Assembly: GCA_017443595.1 (NCBI GenBank)
Contig: JAFSYU010000004.1
Location: forward strand, 1-44,502
Source: Clostridia bacterium
GTDB lineage: Bacteria > Bacillota > Clostridia > Oscillospirales > CAG-272
DNA: 44,502 nt
Direction of reading: 5' to 3'
Shown: positions 32,272 to 40,350 of the stretch, piece after piece
Layout of the letters: every line of letters starts with the position of its first letter
Position numbering within the stretch: the stretch's first letter is position 1
Position numbers and translations under genes: made by a program
Notes under the pieces: generated by a model
What the model was told of the DNA's origin: nothing
Database searches by the model: none
The model's input: the letters and a program-made list of their open reading frames with translations, nothing else

Positions 32272-33863
32272 TGTTTTGGGTCTTACTTAAAAAACAGTTT
32301 ACGGAAATATTCAAATCATATTTCTATAATCCCAAAAACAACACGGGCAGAAGCAGCAAGTCCACGGTCGTAATGTTTATCATCTTCGGCGCGGCTATGG
32401 TCTTCGGTCTCGGCGGCATGTTCACTGCGCTTGCCTTAGCGCTTTGTGCAAGTCTGCACAGCGCCGGCGCGGACTGGCTCTATTACGCTATTTTAGGTCT
32501 TACAGCCTCCGCAATGGGCGTTTTCGGAAGCGTTTTCAGCACTTATTCCGGGCTGTATCTTGCAAAAGACAACGATCTTTTGTTATCAATGCCGATCCCT
32601 GTGAAATATATAATAGCCGCGCGTCTTTCCGGGGTTTACCTTATGGGGCTTATATATTCCGGCACGGCTACCGTACCGGCGTTTGCGGTTTATCTTATTT
32701 TCGGTTCGTTTTCATTTTGGTCTGTTACAGGCGGACTTATGTTCGTCCTTTTGATATCGGTCATAGTTCTGATACTGTCCTGTATGCTTGGCTGGATAGT
32801 GGCAAAGATAAGCCTTAAACTGAAGAACAAGAGTTTTATAACGGTCATCATCTCCGTTTTATTCATTGGCGGATATTATTTCGTATATTTCAAAGCAAGG
32901 GAATGGATAAACGCGCTTATTGAAAACGCCGCTGAATACGGAGCGAAAATAAAAGGCGCCGCGTACGGTCTTTACCTGTTCGGACAGGCGGGAACGGGCA
33001 ACCGGCTGCCGCTTATCATATTCACGCTCTCCGTCACCGCCGCGGCGGCGCTCGTATGGTTTATCATAGAGCGCAGTTTTATTAAAACGGCAACGTCCTC
33101 CGCCGCGGTAAGCGGCAAGGCTTACCGTGAAAAGACGGTAAAAATGCGCGGCGCGGGCTCGGCTTTGTTTTCAAAAGAGCTTAAAAGATTCACCTCAAGC
33201 GCCAATTATATGCTGAATTCCGGTTTCGGCTGTATTTTTATGGCAGCCGCTGCCGTTGCATTATTTATAAAAGGCGACCTGGCGGTGACCGCTCTGAACG
33301 GATTTTCGGGCGGCAGACTTACAGCGGTGATCGCGCTTTTCGCGTTCTGCTTTATGGTATCCATGATAGGCACGGCGGCTCCGTCCGTTGCGCTTGAAGG
33401 CAAAAACTACTGGATAACAAGGTCCATGCCGGTATCGTCCTATCAGATACTTTTATCAAAGCTTCAGCTTCAACTCGCAATATCCGGCGGCGCTTCCCTG
33501 CCGCTTATTGCAGCTGTGGTCTTCGTACTGAGAAAAACGCCGTTTGAAGGCGCCGCTTTTGCCGCCGCAGCGCTTTCGCTTATACCGCTTTACGCGCTGT
33601 GGCAGATGTTCTGGTCGCTTAAAAACCCGAACCTAAACTGGACGTCGGAGCTTATACCGATAAAACAAAGCATGAACGTTGCCGTACCGCTTTTCACGGG
33701 CTGGGGATATACCGCGGTCACCGGCGGCGCGTGTATGCTTACGGGTTATTTCACCGGCGGCGCGATATGCCTTGCCTTTTTAGCGGCTTTGAACCTTATA
33801 CTTTCGCTTTTGCTGTGGAACTGGCTCAAAAACAAAGGCGCCGCAAAATACGACGCGCTTTAA
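32271..33863 (+). CDS. ABC-2 type transporter permease
   Basis: This 530-residue integral membrane protein has about twelve to fourteen hydrophobic segments in two halves separated by a hydrophilic stretch (about 270-305, 'KAYREKTVKMRGAGSALFSKE'). 'LYLAKDNDLLLSMPIPVKYI' near residue 100 is a coupling-type cytoplasmic motif seen in large Clostridia ABC-2 permeases of this kind, and a second similar motif is 'YWITRSMPVSSYQILLSK'. With the upstream ATPase it forms a complete exporter of unknown substrate. It is the last gene before the terminator at 33875. Confidence 0.82.
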   Translation: MFWVLLKKQFTEIFKSYFYNPKNNTGRSSKSTVVMFIIFGAAMVFGLGGMFTALALALCASLHSAGADWLYYAILGLTASAMGVFGSVFSTYSGLYLAKDNDLLLSMPIPVKYIIAARLSGVYLMGLIYSGTATVPAFAVYLIFGSFSFWSVTGGLMFVLLISVIVLILSCMLGWIVAKISLKLKNKSFITVIISVLFIGGYYFVYFKAREWINALIENAAEYGAKIKGAAYGLYLFGQAGTGNRLPLIIFTLSVTAAAALVWFIIERSFIKTATSSAAVSGKAYREKTVKMRGAGSALFSKELKRFTSSANYMLNSGFGCIFMAAAAVALFIKGDLAVTALNGFSGGRLTAVIALFAFCFMVSMIGTAAPSVALEGKNYWITRSMPVSSYQILLSKLQLQLAISGGASLPLIAAVVFVLRKTPFEGAAFAAAALSLIPLYALWQMFWSLKNPNLNWTSELIPIKQSMNVAVPLFTGWGYTAVTGGACMLTGYFTGGAICLAFLAALNLILSLLLWNWLKNKGAAKYDAL

Positions 33864-33874
33864 AACAAATAAAT

Positions 33875-33913
33875 ACGCCCGCCGGCCGGCTAAAACAGCT
33901 GCGGGCGTTTTTT
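33875..33913 (+). terminator. Terminator between converging operons
   Basis: The stem acgcccgc/gcgggcgt with a loop containing a second small gccggc palindrome is followed by TTTTTT on the plus strand. On the minus strand the tract after it is only moderately T-rich, but it can serve the converging operon too. Confidence 0.82.
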
Positions 33914-33914
33914 A

Positions 33915-34157
33915 TTATTCCATATATATCTCAAAATCACCGAATGCGCTTACTTTCTGCAGCTTTACGTCCGGGAAAGACGTGACCTCCTGAACTTTAA
34001 TTATCTCGCCCGCAAACGCTTTTGAATCCGTGATCTTTACTTTATAGTCGCCGAACGAGTCGACGAACTGTATTTTAAGATCCGGAAACGAGGTGACTTT
34101 TCTGAAAACTATCTTCTGCCCTTTGAATTTGTTTAAAAAGTTTTTATCGTAACTCAT
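33915..34157 (-). CDS. Small protein with an internal beta-repeat
   Basis: This 80-residue protein has no signal peptide. Two copies of a segment occur: 'VTSFPDLKIQFVDSFGDYKV' (about residues 21-40) and 'VTSFPDVKLQKVSAFGDFEI' (about 58-77), joined by 'KITDSKAFAGEIIKVQE', itself a weaker copy. The alternation of hydrophobic residues suggests a small repeated beta structure, somewhat like DUF6150 proteins. Function is unknown. It overlaps the stop codon of the PP2C phosphatase gene by one base (TAATG), with AAAGGAG upstream, so it is made together with the phosphatase and may be its partner. Confidence 0.7.
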   Translation of the reverse strand: MSYDKNFLNKFKGQKIVFRKVTSFPDLKIQFVDSFGDYKVKITDSKAFAGEIIKVQEVTSFPDVKLQKVSAFGDFEIYME

Positions 34158-36364
34158 TATTCTTTTCTCCTTTTGTTGTCATACGTTATTTTATCATCTG
34201 TTTTTCCTTTGTATTCCAGGCACACCATAGTAATATCGTCAAACTGTTCCGCGTCAAGCACAAATCCGTCGACCGCTTTGCGCACGTTTTCAAGAGTCTG
34301 CTTCGGATCGGCATCGGGCGCAGAGTTAAGAGCATCAAGCATCCTGTCCGTACCGAAAAGCTGACTTTCGGCGTTGGTGGCCTCGGGAACGCCGTCCGTG
34401 TATACGAACAGTTTTGATCCGGGCTCAAGCTGCAGCTCGTACTCTTTATATCTGATTTTATCCATACCGCCTATGACAAAGCCGTGTTTGTCTTTCAAAA
34501 GGACAAATTTTCCGTCTCCGTTCTTCAAGACGGGGTATTCGTGTCCGGCGTTTGCCGCCGTCAGTTTTCCGGTGGATATTTCAAGTATCCCGAGCCACAC
34601 GGTAACGAACATCTCCTCACGGTTGTTCGCGCAAACGGCGGCGTTCGTATCCTGCATTATCTGCGCCGGAGTTTTGCCCATCTGCGCGTTGTTTGATAGT
34701 ATGATCATGGAAGCCATCATAAACAGCGCGGCGGGAACGCCTTTGCCGGATACGTCCGCAATAAATACGCAAAGGTGATCGTCGTCTACCAGGAAGAAAT
34801 TGTAAAAGTCTCCTCCTACCTCTTTTGCCGGTTCCATTGACGCGTAAATATCAAACTCCGGTCTTTCCGGGAACGCCGGGTAAATGTTGGGCAGCATATC
34901 CGCCTGGATACGCGTAGCCAGAGAAAGCTCCGCGCCTATGCGTTCCTTCTCCGCCGTGACGTGTTCCACCTTTGAAATATATTCAAGCGTCTTGCCGGAA
35001 AGCATTGAGAAAGACTCCGCCAGAGCTTCTATCTCGTCGTTTGTGCGGTACGCATCCTCCATATTGAATCGCAGATCGTCCTCGTTTAACGAAAGCACCC
35101 TGTTCGTTATAGCTTCAAGCGGCTTGACTATGCGCTTTGAGAGTATTACCGCTGCCGTGATGGTGATTATTATTACGGCAGCAACAAGTATGAGTATGGT
35201 AAGTACCGCTTTTGACATCCCGCTGCCGAAAGTATCCGCCGCATTGCTCTGTATCGCGTTGAATTGATCGAGCATTGCGGCGGCGGGCTGATCCGCCAGC
35301 GATTTGGGAACTATACTGATGACCGCCCAGCCGACTTTTTGTATTGGAGATCCCACGACGTAGCACGGCTCTCCGTCCACGTCTATAAGCCACAGTCCCG
35401 TGTTCTGCGTAAGCGCGTCGCTTATAAAGCCGGAAAGCTGCGCGTTGTCCGTGGCGCGAAGATCCTGCGCCTGATCCGCGGGAAGCACGCTGAACATACC
35501 CTCGGTCTGCGGAGAAAACAGCACGTGTCCGTTCTGGTTGACGATACATATAAAGCTGCCGCTGTGCAGCGTGCTGTTTACTGTCTTTGCTATATCGTTC
35601 AAAAACAGGTCCGCTCCTATAACGGCGACAAGCTGACCGTCGTTATAAACGGGAAGCGAGCACATAATGCTTATCTCACCGGTAAAGATATCCGTCGTAA
35701 CGTCGGTAAAGTGCAGTTTGCCGGTGTTTGCCGCGCCTTTGTACCAAAGCCTCTGCCTTATCGGTATGGGGATAAGATCGCCGTTTTCGTCAAACTTTGT
35801 TGCGGAATGATTGTCTACCAGAAGCATCACGCCGTCCGGCAGCGCGCAGTAACAGGAGTCAACGTTTGAATCCGCGTAAACGGCCGTCATAAGATCGGAC
35901 AGATTGCCTATCAGACCGAGTTTAGAGCTTATTACGGGATCGGATATGTCAACACCCTCCTCCGTCAGCACCTGCACGCTGATCTGCCCGTTTTTTGCTT
36001 TGTCCGGCAGAGATACGGCGCGCTGCGGATAATCCTCCGGGTCTGAAAGAAGTTTCCCGGTATAATCCGCCACAATGTTTACAACGCGGGCCGCGTCACC
36101 GAATATATCCCCGTCTATGTAAGCCTGCATCTGTGTGCTATGCGTAAGATTAGAGTCGAGGATCGAGTGCATCGTAGTCTCTGAGATAGAGGTTATGGAC
36201 TGCTTTTGTGATTCGTTTGTATCCAAAACGAGCTTGGTGAGCTTGTCGGACTGGTACATAATAACGGTGGTATACGACGCTATAACAAGCACTATCGTTA
36301 TTATTACAAGTATGAATATTTTCTGCTGTATGCCGCCTATCTTTATGTTCCTTATTTTCTTCAT
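34157..36364 (-). CDS. Membrane sensor PP2C phosphatase: dCache-HAMP-SpoIIE (RsbU-like)
   Basis: This 735-residue receptor has a membrane helix at about 13-35, an extracellular dCache sensor (about 40-380), a second helix (about 385-408), HAMP (about 408-460), a short coiled linker ('SKVEHVTAEKERIGAELSLATRIQ') and a C-terminal SpoIIE-type PP2C phosphatase (about 500-735). Metal-binding acids are in 'EVGGDFYNFF', 'FIADVSGKGVPAALFM', 'FVYTDGVPEATN' and 'FDDITMVCLEYKG'. Such proteins dephosphorylate anti-sigma antagonists or similar targets; none is encoded here. The ATG at 36364 is preferred over a TTG at 36394. A decayed paralogue lies at 39874-40345. Confidence 0.88.
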   Translation of the reverse strand: MKKIRNIKIGGIQQKIFILVIITIVLVIASYTTVIMYQSDKLTKLVLDTNESQKQSITSISETTMHSILDSNLTHSTQMQAYIDGDIFGDAARVVNIVADYTGKLLSDPEDYPQRAVSLPDKAKNGQISVQVLTEEGVDISDPVISSKLGLIGNLSDLMTAVYADSNVDSCYCALPDGVMLLVDNHSATKFDENGDLIPIPIRQRLWYKGAANTGKLHFTDVTTDIFTGEISIMCSLPVYNDGQLVAVIGADLFLNDIAKTVNSTLHSGSFICIVNQNGHVLFSPQTEGMFSVLPADQAQDLRATDNAQLSGFISDALTQNTGLWLIDVDGEPCYVVGSPIQKVGWAVISIVPKSLADQPAAAMLDQFNAIQSNAADTFGSGMSKAVLTILILVAAVIIITITAAVILSKRIVKPLEAITNRVLSLNEDDLRFNMEDAYRTNDEIEALAESFSMLSGKTLEYISKVEHVTAEKERIGAELSLATRIQADMLPNIYPAFPERPEFDIYASMEPAKEVGGDFYNFFLVDDDHLCVFIADVSGKGVPAALFMMASMIILSNNAQMGKTPAQIMQDTNAAVCANNREEMFVTVWLGILEISTGKLTAANAGHEYPVLKNGDGKFVLLKDKHGFVIGGMDKIRYKEYELQLEPGSKLFVYTDGVPEATNAESQLFGTDRMLDALNSAPDADPKQTLENVRKAVDGFVLDAEQFDDITMVCLEYKGKTDDKITYDNKRRKE

Positions 36365-36401
36365 ATCAACCGTTTTTCCTTTAAAATTGATCAAATGGTC
36401 A

Positions 36402-37415
36402 TTATTTGAACTTTATTTTTCTGTATATGCCTTTTATCAGCGCCGTGACTGAAACGATTATCGGCGTCACAACAACGAGAAGCGTGGCAAAATTGACGCT
36501 TGCCGAAAACGCTATGGGAAGTATGCCGAAGCCTACGTTTGACGGTCCGTCAAGATTTCCTTTAAGCGCTGTAAAGTATACGACCGCGGTCAAAACCGAA
36601 ACGACGACGGATATAAGAGAAAGCGGCAAAGTCACTTTCATTCTTTTCTCTGCTGTGAGATTGTTGTAATACAGCTCCCAAACCGCGATCGAGGCAAAAG
36701 CCACGCACGATACGAGCATGACCGCTATAATATAGGGAACGTAGCCGTTTGTAAAGTCCACTATAAATATACTGTAGAAAAATCCGCAGAATCCGTAAAG
36801 ACCTATAAGCAGCCAGAAAGCTCTGAAAAAGCTGCGTACGCCTCTTCCCTTTTTCTGTACCGGAGCGCGTGTCGGTCCGGCGTAACGCGGTTTATCCGCA
36901 GTCTTTTTAAAATACGAGATGATGAATATCCCTGTTGCTATAAAGATCAAAGCAAATATAATCGCGTCAAGCGGATATAAGGGAGACGGAGCGCCTTCAA
37001 CAAGTGAAAGGTATCTGCCGGCAATACGCATAGCTATTACGTAAACTATGGTAATAACGCCCAGAACAATACCTATGACGGCGTGCTTTTTTGCTTTTCT
37101 TTTCAGTATATTTTCGCTCTCGTTGCGGTAAAACGTATGCGCGACCATAAGACCGCTCAGGCTCATGAAGAACGAAAGGAATATCGGAACGGATCTTATA
37201 GCGTCACGCAGGGATATATCCGGGGACGCGCAGACTATGGAACCTATACAGTCCGACAGACAGTATAAGAAATTCATAAACGTGAAAGCGGATATGATAA
37301 ACGAACCGATAACACACAGGGTCACGATAATATTCTGTTTTTTCTGCCTTGCGTCAAGGCCGCAAAGTACAAAACCGTTTTTGTCAAACATATTCTTCAT
37401 CACCATTTTACCCAT
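36402..37415 (-). CDS. Eight-helix membrane protein of unknown function
   Basis: This 337-residue protein has eight hydrophobic segments, arranged as four, a basic cytoplasmic loop ('RYAGPTRAPVQKKGRGVR', about residue 175-195), and four more. I do not recognise the family. The gene overlaps the preceding metallophosphoesterase gene by 16 bases; an alternative ATG at 37400 overlaps its stop codon as TGATG and may be the true start (332 residues). It lies 37 bases before the PP2C phosphatase gene, suggesting that it works with the phosphatase or lipoprotein. Confidence 0.65.
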   Translation of the reverse strand: MGKMVMKNMFDKNGFVLCGLDARQKKQNIIVTLCVIGSFIISAFTFMNFLYCLSDCIGSIVCASPDISLRDAIRSVPIFLSFFMSLSGLMVAHTFYRNESENILKRKAKKHAVIGIVLGVITIVYVIAMRIAGRYLSLVEGAPSPLYPLDAIIFALIFIATGIFIISYFKKTADKPRYAGPTRAPVQKKGRGVRSFFRAFWLLIGLYGFCGFFYSIFIVDFTNGYVPYIIAVMLVSCVAFASIAVWELYYNNLTAEKRMKVTLPLSLISVVVSVLTAVVYFTALKGNLDGPSNVGFGILPIAFSASVNFATLLVVVTPIIVSVTALIKGIYRKIKFK

Positions 37416-38548
37416 GCGGAAAAGTCTCCGTTTTCCCTTTCGTTAAAATAGAGGTGTTCCAAGTCAAACGAGCCGTCTTTGCCCGTAAGCGTTACCAGGG
37501 ACGCGCCTATAAGATCGAAATTCTCGGTTATTCCGCTGTCCGCGAGCCCCGCTTTTACGGCTTTATCTTCTGAATTTACGTCTATATGCGCAAAGTACAG
37601 CTCCGTGCCCGTTTTGACACCGAGCCCGAGCACAACGCCCTCGTATTCCACGGTCCAGTCCACGTTATGAGCGTGACCCATGAACGCGGCTTTAAGGTTG
37701 TGATCTTTTGCGCGGTCTATAAAATCGCTTGCGTATTTTTCATTGCCGTTATCTGCAAATCCTTCAAGCTTGAAGAATTTGTTTTTCATCTGCGCGCCTT
37801 CTTCGGAAACGGCGACCCACGCCTTTTCGTTTTCGTCCTGCGGGATGTGATAGTAGGCGATCGCGGGAACGTCCTCGCCCGCGAGCGCGTGCTCGCTTAT
37901 GAACCATTCCGTCTGATCGGGACGGATATAATCATAATCTCTGAAAACGGACAGTTCCGTCTCGGAAAACGCGGCGCCGGAGTCTATATTCGCTATCATC
38001 CACGCGGCGGCGGTATTTTTTGTTCCGTCTTCGGTGAGGTTTATTATGTAGTTGCTTCTTCCGTACAGATCGTCCGGCTGCTCGTAATAAACGCAGTGTT
38101 TTGCGTTTTTGAAGCGGTCGGCAAGTTCGTTAGGATTATAAAGGCTGTGCCTGTCGTGGTTGCCCCAGATAGGCGCGTATACAAAGCCGTATTCTTCGGC
38201 TTTTTTCTCAAAATAATCAATAAAAGTCATAAGGTGGTAGCTGTTGGCAAGCATGAACATATCGCCCGTCAGCTCTATCAGATCTATCTTCGCGCCCGCG
38301 CCCTGCACCGCGACGATATGGTCGTTTACTTCTTTCAGCAGCTTGTCCAGGTAATTCATTGAAGCTTTTGCAGACGTGTTCACGTTCCAGTGGATATCCG
38401 TAAGCTGCAGAATGTTATAATTGTCGTGATACTGAAGCGTAAAGACGTAATCCTGCAGATGCTCGGAAGATATCTGCGTCTTTGCGCATGAGGCGAGCGA
38501 TAACAACATCATCGCCGCCAGAAAAATGCATAAAACGTTCTTTTTCAT
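37400..38548 (-). CDS. Metallophosphoesterase lipoprotein
   Basis: This 382-residue exported lipoprotein has lipobox LASC (Cys21) and a calcineurin-like phosphoesterase domain. The five metal-site blocks are visible in order: 'LQLTDIHWN', 'IELTGDMFM', 'PIWGNHDRHS', 'AIAYYHIPQ' and 'AAFMGHAHNVDW'. It should hydrolyse a phosphoester or pyrophosphate bond outside the membrane; the substrate is unknown. The start at 38548 follows AGGAGGAG; an ATG at 38593 falls in the promoter -10 region and is rejected. It is the first gene of an operon with a membrane protein, a PP2C phosphatase and a small repeated protein. Confidence 0.85.
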   Translation of the reverse strand: MKKNVLCIFLAAMMLLSLASCAKTQISSEHLQDYVFTLQYHDNYNILQLTDIHWNVNTSAKASMNYLDKLLKEVNDHIVAVQGAGAKIDLIELTGDMFMLANSYHLMTFIDYFEKKAEEYGFVYAPIWGNHDRHSLYNPNELADRFKNAKHCVYYEQPDDLYGRSNYIINLTEDGTKNTAAAWMIANIDSGAAFSETELSVFRDYDYIRPDQTEWFISEHALAGEDVPAIAYYHIPQDENEKAWVAVSEEGAQMKNKFFKLEGFADNGNEKYASDFIDRAKDHNLKAAFMGHAHNVDWTVEYEGVVLGLGVKTGTELYFAHIDVNSEDKAVKAGLADSGITENFDLIGASLVTLTGKDGSFDLEHLYFNERENGDFSAWVKW

Positions 38549-38583
38549 ATCTCCTCCTGAAATATATAGTATATGTGTATATA

Positions 38584-38612
38584 ATAATAACACATGATTT
38601 GCAAAATGTCAA
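38584..38612 (-). promoter_or_regulatory. Promoter of the metallophosphoesterase-PP2C operon
   Basis: On the minus strand TTGACA (38612-38607) and TATTAT (38589-38584) are separated by 17 bases, about 36 bases before the start codon. Confidence 0.78.
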
Positions 38613-38685
38613 CGAGAAAAATCATATAATGAAATATATTTATATCATTTCAGAGGGGGGATTTTTGATCGGAGGTTGGTTCGTA

Positions 38686-38729
38686 AAAAAATCCTGACTG
38701 CCGTGATGATCTCGGCAGTCCGGATTTTT
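38686..38729 (-). terminator. Terminator of the HD-GYP/GGDEF operon
   Basis: The stem aaaatcc(t)gactgccg / cggcagtc(c)ggatttt, with one unpaired position on each side, is followed on the minus strand by seven T. It lies just past the GGDEF gene stop codon at 38742. Confidence 0.85.
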
Positions 38730-38741
38730 GTTTTAACGTTT

Positions 38742-39845
38742 TTATTCAATACCCTCTTCGTAGATATTGAATTTGACAGTTCTGTCAGATTTTGTTTTGT
38801 ATAACGCGACGTCCGCTTTTTTGAAGATCTCGGAATAGTTTTTCTCTTTTCCGTGATAAACGGCGATGCCGACGCTTGCGCTTACCTTTTTGTCCTTATC
38901 CGGTAAGACTATGTGCTCCGCCGCGCCTGTTACGATCATTTCAGCGGTCTGTTTTGCTGTTTCCTTATCGTCCGTATTTTTTATAAATATTATGAATTCA
39001 TCTCCGCCGAAGCGGCCGACTATCTCATCCTTTACAAAGGCAGTTTTTAGAAACGTGCCGAGCTGGCATATAACGCTGTCGCCCATATCGTGGCCGTACG
39101 TATCGTTTATGGATTTGAAGTGGTCTATGTCAAGCAGAAACATAAGGCCTTTGTCTTTTGTTTCATCCGATAAAAACTCGTTTATCTGTCTTGTAACGGA
39201 GCCTTTGTTGTTAAGCCCGGTAAGATCGTCCGTGTCCTTTTGAATATTGATCTTTCGCGTTAGAACAAATTCCTTTATTCGCAGAGAATTGGCTATAACG
39301 TGGATGAATATGCCGACGAAATAGTAAATGACTATGTTTATAAGGTCCATTTTCCATACGTCAAACGGCTTTACGTAATACATCCAGACCAGAAACACCG
39401 CGGACGCCGCCGCAAGCTCTATTGCCATAAAATACGGCTTATCTATCATAAACATCGGCGTTATAAGCAGCAGTACCATAAACATCGTTGCCGGAAGGTC
39501 CGGTTTGTTCTGCGTGACAAGAGCGCCGAACAAGAACAGCATAGTTATTGACAAATAAATTATAAGCTGTGCTATTATCGAGTTTTTCTTAAACACGAAG
39601 AAGAACAGGCAGGTAACTGCCGCGGAATATATAAGCGCAACAAGATAAAAAGGTCTGTTTGACGCCATCATTCCGACAACCAGCGAAATGACGTATAAGA
39701 AAGCAAACGCCACGGTCATAAGACAGTGCAAAACGCGCCAAACCTCAAAGTTTGAAACGTACGCGTCCTTTTTGACCGCTTTATACTCCTCCTTTTCGAT
39801 TCCGCAATAGCATAAGTAGTTACGCAGTTTTTTTAAAATTTTCAT
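38742..39845 (-). CDS. Membrane GGDEF protein, probable diguanylate cyclase
   Basis: This 367-residue protein has six membrane helices (about 30-200) and a C-terminal GGDEF domain (about 200-365). The active-site loop is intact: 'DIDHFKSINDTYGHDMGDS' and 'GRFGGDEFIIF' (near residue 278), followed by 'VSASVGIAVYHG' and 'ADVALYKTKSDRTVKF'. It should make c-di-GMP from two GTP. The RxxD inhibitory site five residues before GGDEF is not conserved (VKDE), so feedback inhibition is unlikely. The start at 39845 follows AAAAAGGTCC; the ATG at 39911 lies inside the upstream gene remnant. It is transcribed with the HD-GYP gene upstream, an enzyme of opposite activity. Confidence 0.88.
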   Translation of the reverse strand: MKILKKLRNYLCYCGIEKEEYKAVKKDAYVSNFEVWRVLHCLMTVAFAFLYVISLVVGMMASNRPFYLVALIYSAAVTCLFFFVFKKNSIIAQLIIYLSITMLFLFGALVTQNKPDLPATMFMVLLLITPMFMIDKPYFMAIELAAASAVFLVWMYYVKPFDVWKMDLINIVIYYFVGIFIHVIANSLRIKEFVLTRKINIQKDTDDLTGLNNKGSVTRQINEFLSDETKDKGLMFLLDIDHFKSINDTYGHDMGDSVICQLGTFLKTAFVKDEIVGRFGGDEFIIFIKNTDDKETAKQTAEMIVTGAAEHIVLPDKDKKVSASVGIAVYHGKEKNYSEIFKKADVALYKTKSDRTVKFNIYEEGIE

Positions 39846-39873
39846 GTTGGACCTTTTTACCTTATACTTATTT

Positions 39874-40345
39874 TTACCGTTTTCCGTTTGTAAACGGTGA
39901 TAAAGCTTCATTTATAAGCTCGGTTCGCATTTCTTCGACCGTTTTCATTATATCGGCATCGAAATGCGTGCCGGTTGATATTTCAAGTATGCCGAGCCAT
40001 ACCGTGACGAACATTTCCTCGCGGTTGTTCGCGCATATAGCCATATTCGTATCGTAAAGTATCTGCGCCGGAGTTTTGCCCATCTGCGCGTTGTTTGACA
40101 AAATGATCAAGGTCTGTCGTAACGATGGTAAAATGAAGTCTGCCGGTTTCCTTGGCGCCCGTGTACCACAAGCGTTCGCGGATCGGAATGGACATTATGT
40201 TTCCGTTTTCGTCAAATTTGGTTGACGAGTGATTGTCTGCAAGAAGCATCACGACGTCAGGCAACGCACAGTAGCAGGAGTCCACGTTTGCGTCCGCGTA
40301 GACCGCCGTCATAAGCTCCGTAAGGTTGAAAATAAGCCCGGGGTT
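39874..40345 (-). pseudogene. Mosaic remnant of a second sensor PP2C phosphatase and a second HD-GYP gene
   Basis: Reading the minus strand from 40345, 'LMTAVYADANVDSCYCALPD' to 'LHFTIVTTD' matches residues of about 165-223 in the dCache domain of the intact phosphatase at 34157-36364. Near 40110 it jumps, out of frame, to 'IILSNNAQMGKTPAQI' to 'VWLGILEISTG', matching its residues of about 553-593. It then passes straight into 'THFDADIMKTVEEM', which resembles the end of HD-GYP domains (compare 'GTQFDPSVASEMIKIIEE' in the neighbouring gene), and stops at 39874. At least two deletions are needed. It sits between two functional genes of one operon. Confidence 0.85.
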
Positions 40346-40350
40346 GCTTT

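Noticed and set aside
37586..38362. Plus-strand frame of 258 codons opposite the metallophosphoesterase gene
   Set aside because: The minus-strand frame contains all five phosphoesterase motifs and a lipobox; the opposite frame has no ribosome site or recognisable motif.
39874..40312. Two short overlapping genes between the GGDEF and HD-GYP genes
   Set aside because: Each is part of a larger domain present intact at 34157-36364 or in HD-GYP proteins, cut and frame-shifted, so they are parts of one pseudogene.
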